DNA from: Treponema denticola
GTDB taxonomy: Bacteria > Spirochaetota > Spirochaetia > Treponematales > Treponemataceae
Reading direction: 5' to 3'
Length of the DNA: 64,000 nucleotides
Assembly (NCBI RefSeq): GCF_024181645.1
Contig: NZ_CP058624.1
Coordinates: 2,718,313 to 2,782,312 of the forward strand
This document shows, one piece after another, positions 54,673 to 64,000 of this stretch (positions are counted from its first letter, which is position 1; the number at the start of each line of letters is the position of its first letter). The notes under the pieces were generated by a model. It had not been told where the DNA came from and ran no database searches. It saw only the letters and a program-made list of their open reading frames with translations. A program made the position numbers and the translations under genes.

Positions 54673-55587
54673 TTATAAGCTTTCGATTTCTTCAACAGAA
54701 AGGCCGGATATTGTGCAAATATCACTAATCGGATAATTCATCTTTTTCATCAACTTTGCCGTTTCAAGTTTAGCTTGGTAAGAGCCATTAGCAAAGCCTT
54801 GTTGTATGCCTTGCTCTATCCCTTTTATTTCTCCCTGCAATATTCCTTCTTCAATGCCTTTTCGATAACCTTCGCTTATACATGAAGCCCTGTCATGTTC
54901 ATATTTCATACGGGAATCATAAAGCCATTTATCTCTAGGACTCATTTCCATTACAGAAATAGCGGTATTTGCTTTTTTCATTATCTCTGAATTTTCTGCT
55001 AACACTTCTCTCACCTCCGGATTATCAGTTTCGATAAATTTAAGCCAGTTTAATAAGCGTTTTGTTTTATTATTTTTATATTGACCTTCCTTTAAGAGCC
55101 TTGCCTTTTCAAGGTTTAGTATATGAATCTCAAGTTTTGAAACTAAAGGCTCTTTTGTATCTTGTTCAAGAACAAGATACTTGTTGTGTAAACGCTTATT
55201 TTTATTAAAGCCTTTTCCTATCAAATTTATTGTAATACACTTTGGCAGTTTTGTATAGTCTTGACCTTGTTTTATAGCTTCGTTATACATTTTAGACCAA
55301 TAATATAAGGTCCTTTCAGGAAAATCAAAATACCAACTGTTTTGAATTTCAATGTCGACAAAGGTTCCGTCTTTTAGTCTTAACTTGATGTCCAATATAC
55401 CTAGCTTTTCACTTAAAAGTTCCTTATGAAACTCCTTATCCAAGAGCTCCAAACCTGCGATATTCTCAGGCGGAATATCCAGTATACATTCCAGTAAGTC
55501 CTGTAGTACGTCTTTGTTTTCTTCCGCTCCGAAGACTCGCTTAAAGGCGTAATCGTTGCGGAGAGTTATTTTAAACAATTTTTCCAT
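54673..55587 (-). CDS. Rpn-family recombination-promoting nuclease / transposase-like protein (second copy)
   Basis: 304 residues. N-terminal LRNDYAFKRVFGAEENKDVL, then the nuclease core LGILDIKLRLKDGTFVDIEI (D66, E80, Q82). The C-terminal third has glycine-spaced repeats (EEGILQGEIKGIEQGIQQG) and the same kind of small tail as the Rpn at 17.2 kb (ISGLSVEEIESL). Of a different branch from that copy, since the N-terminal halves differ. It ends 132 bases from copA and is probably expressed alone. Mobile origin is possible; no inverted repeats or target duplication were seen. Confidence 0.88.
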   Translation of the reverse strand: MEKLFKITLRNDYAFKRVFGAEENKDVLQDLLECILDIPPENIAGLELLDKEFHKELLSEKLGILDIKLRLKDGTFVDIEIQNSWYFDFPERTLYYWSKMYNEAIKQGQDYTKLPKCITINLIGKGFNKNKRLHNKYLVLEQDTKEPLVSKLEIHILNLEKARLLKEGQYKNNKTKRLLNWLKFIETDNPEVREVLAENSEIMKKANTAISVMEMSPRDKWLYDSRMKYEHDRASCISEGYRKGIEEGILQGEIKGIEQGIQQGFANGSYQAKLETAKLMKKMNYPISDICTISGLSVEEIESL

Positions 55588-55763
55588 TTTTACCTCTAAT
55601 AAAAATTATTTGAAAAGAAAAAAAAATTCCCCCTTTCATAATTATTATAGAAATTATTTGTAGTTAATAGTAAAATTTGAAAAAGAATTTATCGATTATG
55701 CTACAAATACCAAATAGGTATGTGCTGTTGCTGCTGATAAAGCAATCTTTGTTTAATACGCAA

Positions 55764-55792
55764 TTGTAAATCCGTTCCTCTTTTGCTATACT
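55764..55792 (+). promoter_or_regulatory. Promoter placing the SNF2 gene start on its ATG
   Basis: TTGTAA at 55764-55769, a 17-base spacer, TATACT at 55787-55792, then seven bases to the ATG at 55800. No SD lies between. Confidence 0.65.
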
Positions 55793-55799
55793 CTTCCTT

Positions 55800-58700
55800 A
55801 TGGCAAGACAGACTTACGGGACGACACCTTGGGGTGCATGGTTTTTGGAGATGCTGAAAGCCTATGATGATTCAGGCCGATTGTCCAGAGGGAAAACTTA
55901 TGCAAACACAGGGAAGGTAAATTCTCTTGTGGTAAACGGGCAAACGGCGGGAGCAAAGGTAAAGGGGAACTATTCTCCTTGGTACCATGTGTATTTTAAA
56001 TTCCCGCCCCTTTCAAAAACAAATGAAATCGCAATCCGCTCAATCTTAGAAAAACATCCGATTGAACTTGCAGGCCTTAGAGCGGGAATTATGAGCCCGG
56101 CCCTCATCGAAGCCTTAAAGAAAAAAAAGGTAAGGCTCATTCCTGCCCGCTGGAATTTAATTGAAAGAGATTGCACCTGCCCCGATTCGGGAGACCCTTG
56201 CAAGCACATGGCGGCCGTTCTTTTTTTGCTTGCCAAAGAAATAGACCATGACCCGCGCCTCTTGTTTAAGCTTGCGGACTTTGACATCGATTCTATAAAT
56301 GTACCGGAAACCGAAGCCTTCGAAAAAGGCGGAACACAAAAACTCGGACTTCTTCAAGAGCATCCTGTTCCGTTGAGTCTCCGCAAAAATGAAACTTTAA
56401 ATGAAGCAGCAGATTTATCTTCAGGCTCATCAGTCAATGAGGCCGCTCATAATTCTTGTGAATTGCAGAGCCCGTTAAAGTTTTCCCTTGGGGAATCCTA
56501 TCTTCCGCTGATAACAAATATTCTTCCTCCTGAACCTAATTTTTCGTCAAGCGATTTTATAATAAAGCTGACGGAATTTTATCACAAGGCGGTTTTAAAT
56601 TACGGACTTAACTTTTACAGTCAAGAAAAGCAAAGTGAAAAACAAGAAGAAAAATCGGTAAACCCTTTTTTATTTGCGAGGGTAAAAATAAATATCGACA
56701 ATATCCGAAAACAAAAAAGAGTATTCCCCCTTGAACCTAAAAGCCCTTTAACGGTAAACATAAAATTAAACGAAACCCGCGAAATAAATCAAACCCTTTT
56801 GCAAGCTCAAAATTTTTATAAAACAAGAAACAGCTTAAACGAGATGAGCCCCTCGGTTAAAATTCTTTTTTCTCTCTTTGCCCTTGCAGGAAAACTGATT
56901 CAAAGCTCTGCATTTATACCCGCCGTATTTACAGAAAACAAAAAACTTTTTATCTTTTGGAAAAGCCTTTCAGCTTCTTCCGAAATAAAGGCCGACATTC
57001 TTAAATTTGCAGCTTCCCTCACAAAGGACTTTTTTCTTCCGGTTGAAAAATGGGGAAGGCTCTATTGCGCAGAACTTTTGCTTACAGCTCTTTTAACCGA
57101 ATATGCGGCATCTTTAAAATTCTTTCCTAACAAGTCCTATACTAAGGATAAAGAAATAGATAAGCTCTTTTTTTCAAATGAAGAAATAGATATAAACATT
57201 CCCGGCAAGCGGAATTTGGATACGGTAATTTATTCTTGGCTTTCGGTTCTAAGTTACAGTAATTGCGGATATGAATACCGTTTAACCTTGGAGGCCTTAA
57301 AGGACGACGAATTCTTTTTGCTTTCCGCCCTTGTCCGCAAGGCTAAAGAAAAGCAAATAGAGGCAGGCGATGACTCCTTCGCTCTTGAAGCAGAGGCCCC
57401 ATTTGCCGAATTGAATATTGCAGCAAAGAGGAGTAAAAACCCTGACGATATTTTACGCTTTCCTGCAACCCTTTCGGCTTACTTACCGGCTCTTTCGATT
57501 CTTGCAATTAAAAAAAATGTGATGCTTTCGCGGGAAGAAACGGGACTTTTTTTACAAAAGTCGGCAAAGCTTTTACAGCGTTTCGGCATCGATATAGTTT
57601 TACCTAAAAGCCTAAAAAACGTTTTGACTCCCAAACCTGTCATAAGCGTAAAATCCGTAAAGGGGGCAGGAAATGTAGTTTCATTTTTAAACATTGATGA
57701 TGTTCTTTCTTATGACCGAGCCCTAATGTTGGGAGATACATTAATAGATATAGAAGAATTTAAAAAGCTCTTTTTAAATAAATCGGGCTTGGTAAAATTT
57801 AACGATCAGTTTCTTTTACTTGATCCCGAAGAAGTTGCCAAGATGTTAAAGGCCCTTGAAAAACCGGCAGATACAAAAGAAGTCTTACAAGCTGTCCTTT
57901 CGGGAAACGCAGTCTGTTCCAAACCCGCCTCAGAAATTATCAAGGGTATTTTCAGGCAAGAAGAGGTTCCCGTTCCTCAAAATCTAAATGCGGAATTAAG
58001 GCCTTATCAAGAACAGGGCTACCGCTGGCTTTATGCAAACATCAAAAGCGGCTTCGGCTGTCTTTTGGCCGACGACATGGGCTTGGGTAAAACCGTACAG
58101 ATTATAAGTCTAATGCTTAGCTTCAAAAATTCAAAAGAAGCGGAATCGCCTTTTTTGGTTATAGCTCCTGCAAGCCTTCTTTCAAACTGGGAACATGAAA
58201 TAGCAAAATTCGCTCCTTCCCTTAAAACTGCCGTTTATCATGGGGCCGGGCGTAAATTCAATATCGAAGCCGATGTAATAATAAGCACATATCAAACTAT
58301 GCAAAAAGATATAGAAAAATTAAAAGACAAAAAAGTTTTTTGCATTATTTTAGATGAAGCTCAGGCTATAAAAAATTCGGGAACAAAAAAGGCTCATGCC
58401 GTAAAGGCAATTCAGGCGAAGGGCAGAATTGCTCTTACCGGTACTCCGGTCGAAAACAACCTTGAAGACATGCGTTCCATATTCGACTTTTTTCTTCCCG
58501 GCTATTTAGGTACAGCCGACGAGTTTAGAAAAAAATGGCGTATTCCGATTGAGCTTCATAATTCGGAAACCGAAGCAGACGATTTAAAAAAAATTACCTC
58601 TCCCTTTTTGCTCCGCCGTCTAAAGACCGATCCCAAGGTTATCTCGGATTTGCCGGATAAGATAATTACAAATCAATATTGCAATCTGACACCTGAGCAG

Positions 58701-59384
58701 CTGGCAATTTATGAAAACCTTGTAGAAACGGAATTGCACAAGGTAATGGGAGCCGAAACTAAGATTGAGAGGCAGGCCTATGTTCTAAAACTTTTAACGG
58801 CCTTAAAACAGGTGTGCAATCATCCGAGAGCCTATGACAAGGAAACTCCCATCGAAATGAAATACTCAGGCAAGGCCGCTGTCCTCATCGAGCTTTTAAA
58901 CGAAATAATTTCTTCGGGAGGAAAGGCAATTATTTTCAGCCAATATGTAGGCACCCTCGACATTTTAAAAAATATTATTCAAAAAGAATTGGGAACCGAA
59001 CCTCTTTTGCTTCACGGTCAAATGCCCGCCTCAAAAAGAAAAAAGGCTGTAGAGGTTTTTCAAACGGATCCCGCTTACCGCATCTTTTTAATTTCGCTTA
59101 AGGCGGGAGGTACCGGCCTTAACTTGACGGCAGCTAACAGGGTAATTCACTTTGACCTTTGGTACAATCCCGCAGTTGAAGATCAGGCCACAGACAGGGC
59201 ATTTAGAATAGGGCAGACAAAAAACGTTTTCGTGCACCGCCTTATCTGCTCCGGTACCTTTGAAGAAAAAATTGACGAGATGATTCAAAAAAAACGGGAA
59301 ATAAGCGGTATGAGCATTTCTTCAGGTGAAACGTGGATTTCAAAATTGAGCAATGAAGAGTTAGCCGGTCTTTTTAAGAGTTAA
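55800..59384 (+). CDS. SWIM zinc-finger SNF2-family helicase
   Basis: 1194 residues. An N-terminal SWIM zinc finger (CTCPDSGDPCKH, about 125-136) is followed by a long middle region. The SNF2 motor starts near 740 with LADDMGLGKT (about 757-766), DEAQAIKN, LTGTPVEN, FLLRRLKTDP, then helicase C motifs LLHGQMPASKRKKAV, LKAGGTGLNL and DRAFRIGQTKNVFVHRL. Such proteins remodel DNA-bound complexes, including RNA polymerase in RapA-like members. Probably leaderless (see promoter). It stands alone in the window. Confidence 0.93.
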   Translation: MARQTYGTTPWGAWFLEMLKAYDDSGRLSRGKTYANTGKVNSLVVNGQTAGAKVKGNYSPWYHVYFKFPPLSKTNEIAIRSILEKHPIELAGLRAGIMSPALIEALKKKKVRLIPARWNLIERDCTCPDSGDPCKHMAAVLFLLAKEIDHDPRLLFKLADFDIDSINVPETEAFEKGGTQKLGLLQEHPVPLSLRKNETLNEAADLSSGSSVNEAAHNSCELQSPLKFSLGESYLPLITNILPPEPNFSSSDFIIKLTEFYHKAVLNYGLNFYSQEKQSEKQEEKSVNPFLFARVKINIDNIRKQKRVFPLEPKSPLTVNIKLNETREINQTLLQAQNFYKTRNSLNEMSPSVKILFSLFALAGKLIQSSAFIPAVFTENKKLFIFWKSLSASSEIKADILKFAASLTKDFFLPVEKWGRLYCAELLLTALLTEYAASLKFFPNKSYTKDKEIDKLFFSNEEIDINIPGKRNLDTVIYSWLSVLSYSNCGYEYRLTLEALKDDEFFLLSALVRKAKEKQIEAGDDSFALEAEAPFAELNIAAKRSKNPDDILRFPATLSAYLPALSILAIKKNVMLSREETGLFLQKSAKLLQRFGIDIVLPKSLKNVLTPKPVISVKSVKGAGNVVSFLNIDDVLSYDRALMLGDTLIDIEEFKKLFLNKSGLVKFNDQFLLLDPEEVAKMLKALEKPADTKEVLQAVLSGNAVCSKPASEIIKGIFRQEEVPVPQNLNAELRPYQEQGYRWLYANIKSGFGCLLADDMGLGKTVQIISLMLSFKNSKEAESPFLVIAPASLLSNWEHEIAKFAPSLKTAVYHGAGRKFNIEADVIISTYQTMQKDIEKLKDKKVFCIILDEAQAIKNSGTKKAHAVKAIQAKGRIALTGTPVENNLEDMRSIFDFFLPGYLGTADEFRKKWRIPIELHNSETEADDLKKITSPFLLRRLKTDPKVISDLPDKIITNQYCNLTPEQLAIYENLVETELHKVMGAETKIERQAYVLKLLTALKQVCNHPRAYDKETPIEMKYSGKAAVLIELLNEIISSGGKAIIFSQYVGTLDILKNIIQKELGTEPLLLHGQMPASKRKKAVEVFQTDPAYRIFLISLKAGGTGLNLTAANRVIHFDLWYNPAVEDQATDRAFRIGQTKNVFVHRLICSGTFEEKIDEMIQKKREISGMSISSGETWISKLSNEELAGLFKS

Positions 59385-59404
59385 TTCAAACATAAATCCA
59401 AACA

Positions 59405-59433
59405 TTGATAAACCTCTTTTTTTATGATATAAT
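59405..59433 (+). promoter_or_regulatory. Promoter of the threonine aldolase gene
   Basis: TTGATA at 59405-59410, a 17-base spacer, and TATAAT at 59428-59433. A short leader with TAGGAGG follows before the ATG at 59454. Confidence 0.8.
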
Positions 59434-59453
59434 CTAAACTTAGGAGGCTTGGT

Positions 59454-60509
59454 ATGTATTTTTTTATAAATGATTACAGCGAAGGTTGCCACCCAAAAAT
59501 TCTTAAAACATTGACAGAAACAAATGAAGAACAAACCGTCGGTTACGGCTGCGACACATACTGTGCAGATGCTGCAGACCTTATCTTAAAAGAATTGGAT
59601 GCTCCTCAGAGTAAGGTTTATTTTTTCTCGGGAGGAACACAAACCAATCTGACCATGATAGCCTCCGTACTAAGACCCCATCAGGGAGTGATCGCCGCCG
59701 ATACAGGGCATATAAACGTACATGAGTCGGGAGCCATCGAAGCTTGCGGACACAAGGTTCTAACCATCGAATCGGCAAACGGAAAAATAACGGCGGAGCA
59801 GGCTGAGGCTCTTATAAAGGCTCATTACGATGATCCCACAGCAGAGCATATGGTTCAGCCCGGAATGATTTATATTTCAAATCCTACGGAACTCGGCACC
59901 ATTTATTCAAAAAAAGAATTACAGGATTTAAAGCTGACCGCTCAAAAATATTCCGTACCCCTTTACGTTGACGGAGCCCGCCTAGGGACAGCCCTCACAG
60001 CTGACAATAACGATTTAAGCCTTGCAGACATGGCAAGATATACGGACGCCTTTTATATAGGCGGAACAAAGATGGGAGCTCTTTTCGGTGAAGCCCTTAT
60101 AATAAACAACCAGGATCTTCAAAAAGACTTTAGGTATATACAAAAACAAAAAGGCGGCCTTTTTGCAAAGGGCAGACTTTTAGGCCTTCAGTTTAAAACT
60201 CTTTTTACGGATAAGCTTTACTTCGAAATAGGAAGAACAATGAACGAAACGGCTAAACTGATCCGTAAAGGTTTTTCCGATAGGGGCTTTTCTTTTTTTA
60301 TGGAAAGCGAAACAAATCAGAGCTTCCCAATAATCGAAAACAGCTTTTTAGCTAAAATAGAAAAAGAATTTAAATGCGAATTTTGGGCAAAAATTTCAGA
60401 AAACCAAACAGCAGTTCGTTTTTGTACCTCATGGGCAACAACAAAAGAGGCGGTAAAAAAACTTTTTGAATACGTGGACGAAATAAAAAGCAACGAGAGC
60501 AAAAAATAA
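59454..60509 (+). CDS. ltaE: Low-specificity threonine aldolase-like PLP enzyme
   Basis: 351 residues of the beta-eliminating lyase / threonine aldolase fold. Conserved points are NDYSEGCHPKIL, GYGCDTYCADAADLI, the cofactor loop FFSGGTQTN, HESGAIEACG, the Asp in YVDGARLG, and the PLP Lys in IGGTKMGALF. It splits threonine or allo-threonine to glycine and acetaldehyde, which fits an amino-acid fermenter and can feed the one-carbon pool through glycine. Its own promoter precedes it. Confidence 0.9.
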   Translation: MYFFINDYSEGCHPKILKTLTETNEEQTVGYGCDTYCADAADLILKELDAPQSKVYFFSGGTQTNLTMIASVLRPHQGVIAADTGHINVHESGAIEACGHKVLTIESANGKITAEQAEALIKAHYDDPTAEHMVQPGMIYISNPTELGTIYSKKELQDLKLTAQKYSVPLYVDGARLGTALTADNNDLSLADMARYTDAFYIGGTKMGALFGEALIINNQDLQKDFRYIQKQKGGLFAKGRLLGLQFKTLFTDKLYFEIGRTMNETAKLIRKGFSDRGFSFFMESETNQSFPIIENSFLAKIEKEFKCEFWAKISENQTAVRFCTSWATTKEAVKKLFEYVDEIKSNESKK

Positions 60510-60526
60510 TAAGGTATTCGGTTATT

Positions 60527-61201
60527 TTAAATTTTTCCTTTCTTATACATTATCCTTGTGTAAATGATTGTAATTGCGGCTCCTACAGGAATGAGCATAC
60601 TTATGGCCTTTCCAAGCTGCGGCATTGCAATAAAAAGAATCAGCATAAAGGCAAAGGGGACTGCGGCAATCTTAGGATTTTTTGCAACAAAGACTACCAG
60701 AAGGCCGCCGAAAAGGGCCGGCAAGATATTTTTAAAGGCCGGTGCCATGATGGGAGATTCCAATATTGGTTTTAACTGAGTCAATAAAAGCATTCCCAAA
60801 ACCAAGATAAGGGTTGTAGTAATGGAAGAAACCGCGACGGCGATTGTGGTAACCACATCGCCTTCTTCGGTATTGGCTTCAACCTTTGCCGTCTCCAAGG
60901 CTAAGACTCCGCAGGGCACTTTTAGGTTTGTCAAGTTTCCTGTGATAAAGCCTACATAGGTTCCGCCCGCACCGAGCATGGGGGCAAAGGTAAAGGCTTC
61001 AATAATTCCTACCGGCCAAAAAACAACGGCAACACCGAAAAGCCCCCTTAAAAGAAGCCAAAAATTAGGCCAAGTATTATAGTAAATACAGGTAAAAAGA
61101 GGATAAGAAAGAAACATTATAATAGCTATTATCATCCATGTTCTTCCCCACCTATGTATGCTTTTTTCATATGAACCGAATTCGATTTGTGTATCTTGCA
61201 T
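60527..61201 (-). CDS. Membrane protein, partner of the DUF5058-like gene
   Basis: 224 residues, about six membrane helices. The N-terminus is cytosolic (MQDTQIEFGSYEKSIHRWGR). Conserved-looking loops are APMLGAGGTYVGFITGNLTN and VPCGVLALETAKVEANTEEG. It starts 40 bases after the upstream DUF5058-like gene. The two form a pair that probably acts as one transporter; no substrate is known. Confidence 0.75.
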   Translation of the reverse strand: MQDTQIEFGSYEKSIHRWGRTWMIIAIIMFLSYPLFTCIYYNTWPNFWLLLRGLFGVAVVFWPVGIIEAFTFAPMLGAGGTYVGFITGNLTNLKVPCGVLALETAKVEANTEEGDVVTTIAVAVSSITTTLILVLGMLLLTQLKPILESPIMAPAFKNILPALFGGLLVVFVAKNPKIAAVPFAFMLILFIAMPQLGKAISMLIPVGAAITIIYTRIMYKKGKI

Positions 61202-61241
61202 AAAATCCTCCTATAAGAAGTTCCATAAAAACTTAAATGAT

Positions 61242-61961
61242 TTAAGCTATCAACATGGTAATCGGAATGGAAAAAGCCATTCCTCCCAAAAGGCTTATCG
61301 GCATAGCATAGCTTTCAAGCCACTTAGCCCTTGTCTTTTTTACGATTAAACCGCAGACAAGCATTAAAAAGGCCGAAAAGAACATTACAAAAACCGGAAT
61401 CCAGCCCTTAAGACCTAGCCGAATTTCCGAAAATATCATTCCTAAAAAGGCGGAAATCATTCCCATAAAAAGAGCATCGATGAGGAGCTTACTCCATTTT
61501 TCATCCTTGGACTTCATCTTAATAAGATTTTTTTGCATCTTTGGCAGAAAAAGAGCAATCACGACAATCCCCGAAATTATTCCGAGGGCCATAACCCAAG
61601 AAATAGTCGTATAGGCCGTTGCATTTGCAATCGGCTGATCCAGAGGAATGTCTAAAACGGAAGCTGCCGTGCTCGCCGCCGTAAGTTCATAAGTTAAGGC
61701 TCCCAGTACCGAAAGGCGGAGCCAAGGCAGGGGAAGTCCTAAAAATTTGGAAAGGCTTATCATGCCTAGAATGATTGAAATGGCGGGTGCAACCGTAAAA
61801 ACCGCTGCTCCAGAGATAATTTGCTTTATCTTTTTTTTGGGCATATTGAGCTCTTTTGCCCGCCGCAAAGCCTTTATCAAAAAGAAGACGGACTGAATTA
61901 AAACAAAGAGTATCACAACTCCTGCAAACCAAAAGAGCACAGAACTATTAACATCAAACAT
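61242..61961 (-). CDS. Membrane protein, DUF5058-like
   Basis: 239 residues, about seven membrane helices. The text QSVFFLIKALRRAKELNM, then LGLPLPWLRLSVLGALTYEL matches my memory of the DUF5058 family, often found beside a second membrane protein and peptidases. A transporter for amino acids or peptides is a guess from context. It starts 14 bases after gyrB stops and may be transcribed with it. Confidence 0.75.
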   Translation of the reverse strand: MFDVNSSVLFWFAGVVILFVLIQSVFFLIKALRRAKELNMPKKKIKQIISGAAVFTVAPAISIILGMISLSKFLGLPLPWLRLSVLGALTYELTAASTAASVLDIPLDQPIANATAYTTISWVMALGIISGIVVIALFLPKMQKNLIKMKSKDEKWSKLLIDALFMGMISAFLGMIFSEIRLGLKGWIPVFVMFFSAFLMLVCGLIVKKTRAKWLESYAMPISLLGGMAFSIPITMLIA

Positions 61962-61975
61962 ACATACCCCTAATA

Positions 61976-63901
<1,926 letters not shown>

Positions 63902-63962
63902 TTAAAAACTTATAAATTCCAATAAAATTTGACAATAAATGCCTTTTTTCATTCTATCATTA

Positions 63963-63992
63963 TTGCAAAAAAAAGTAAAGAAGTAGTATAAT
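63963..63992 (+). promoter_or_regulatory. Promoter-like site pointing out of the window
   Basis: TTGCAA at 63963-63968, an 18-base spacer, and TATAAT at 63987-63992. Directed rightwards, away from gyrB. It probably serves a gene or RNA beyond base 64000. Confidence 0.5.
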
Positions 63993-64000
63993 GGCCCCCT

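Overview
The window looks like chromosome from an oral treponeme, most likely Treponema denticola or a very close relative. The evidence is a moderately AT-rich spirochaete gene style, a sialidase lipoprotein, a histidine-degradation and one-carbon gene set, many lipoproteins with spirochaete-type lipoboxes, a eukaryote-like CDP-alcohol phosphotransferase (T. denticola is known to make phosphatidylcholine by a CDP-choline route), and FtsH, GyrB, FabF, GlyRS, Fhs and FolD of the expected sizes. The species call is inference from gene content; no database search was possible.

Layout. 1-998: 5' part of an RND/MMPL exporter on the minus strand. 1.4-3.4 kb: ftsH. 3.6-5.2 kb: sialidase. 5.3-8.0 kb: a compact metal-transport operon (small one-TM protein, P1B-type ATPase, stand-alone HMA-like protein). 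8.1-8.5 kb: a tandem repeat of about 111 bp. 8.6-11.2 kb: lipoprotein, hutI, cyclodeaminase. 11.3-15.5 kb, minus: TPR protein, pta, birA. 15.6-19.5 kb: acyl-CoA synthetase, an Rpn-type nuclease, fabF. 19.4-23.4 kb: a mosaic island bounded by two 163-bp copies of the fabF 3' end. It holds a VapBC-like toxin-antitoxin pair, several immunity-like genes, a broken Rhs gene with an intact toxin tail and its putative immunity gene, and a broken mobilization-protein gene on the opposite strand. 23.9-32.6 kb: accessory genes (HIT protein, PD-(D/E)XK nuclease, LytTR regulator with a minimal GHKL kinase, small membrane protein, Lgt-like protein, two ABC exporters). 32.7-38.1 kb: DHH phosphoesterase, TraB-like protein, tRNA-Cys, GH3 enzyme, GNAT protein. 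38.2-43.6 kb: CDP-alcohol phosphotransferase, GlyRS, Fhs, LysM lipoprotein. 43.7-51.8 kb: RarA, lipoprotein, outer-membrane barrel, FolD, CstA, peroxiredoxin, NUDIX, cytidylate-kinase-like protein. 51.9-55.6 kb: a copper ATPase with a fused CopZ domain, and a second Rpn nuclease. 55.8-63.9 kb: SWIM/SNF2 helicase, threonine aldolase, a two-gene membrane system, gyrB.

How they work together. HutI, cyclodeaminase, FolD and Fhs cover the parts of histidine fermentation by which the formimino carbon can be turned into formate with ATP gain on tetrahydrofolate; HutH, HutU and the formiminotransferase are not in the window. Pta and the acyl-CoA synthetase fit an acetate-producing fermenter. The sialidase and GH3 enzyme fit glycan scavenging in the gingival crevice.

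The items most worth follow-up are the fabF-flanked toxin/immunity island with Bacteroidetes-like remnants, the PacL-like metal ATPase operon, the internal start that could release free CopZ from CopA, and a group of genes whose promoters place the transcription start on the start codon (leaderless mRNAs).
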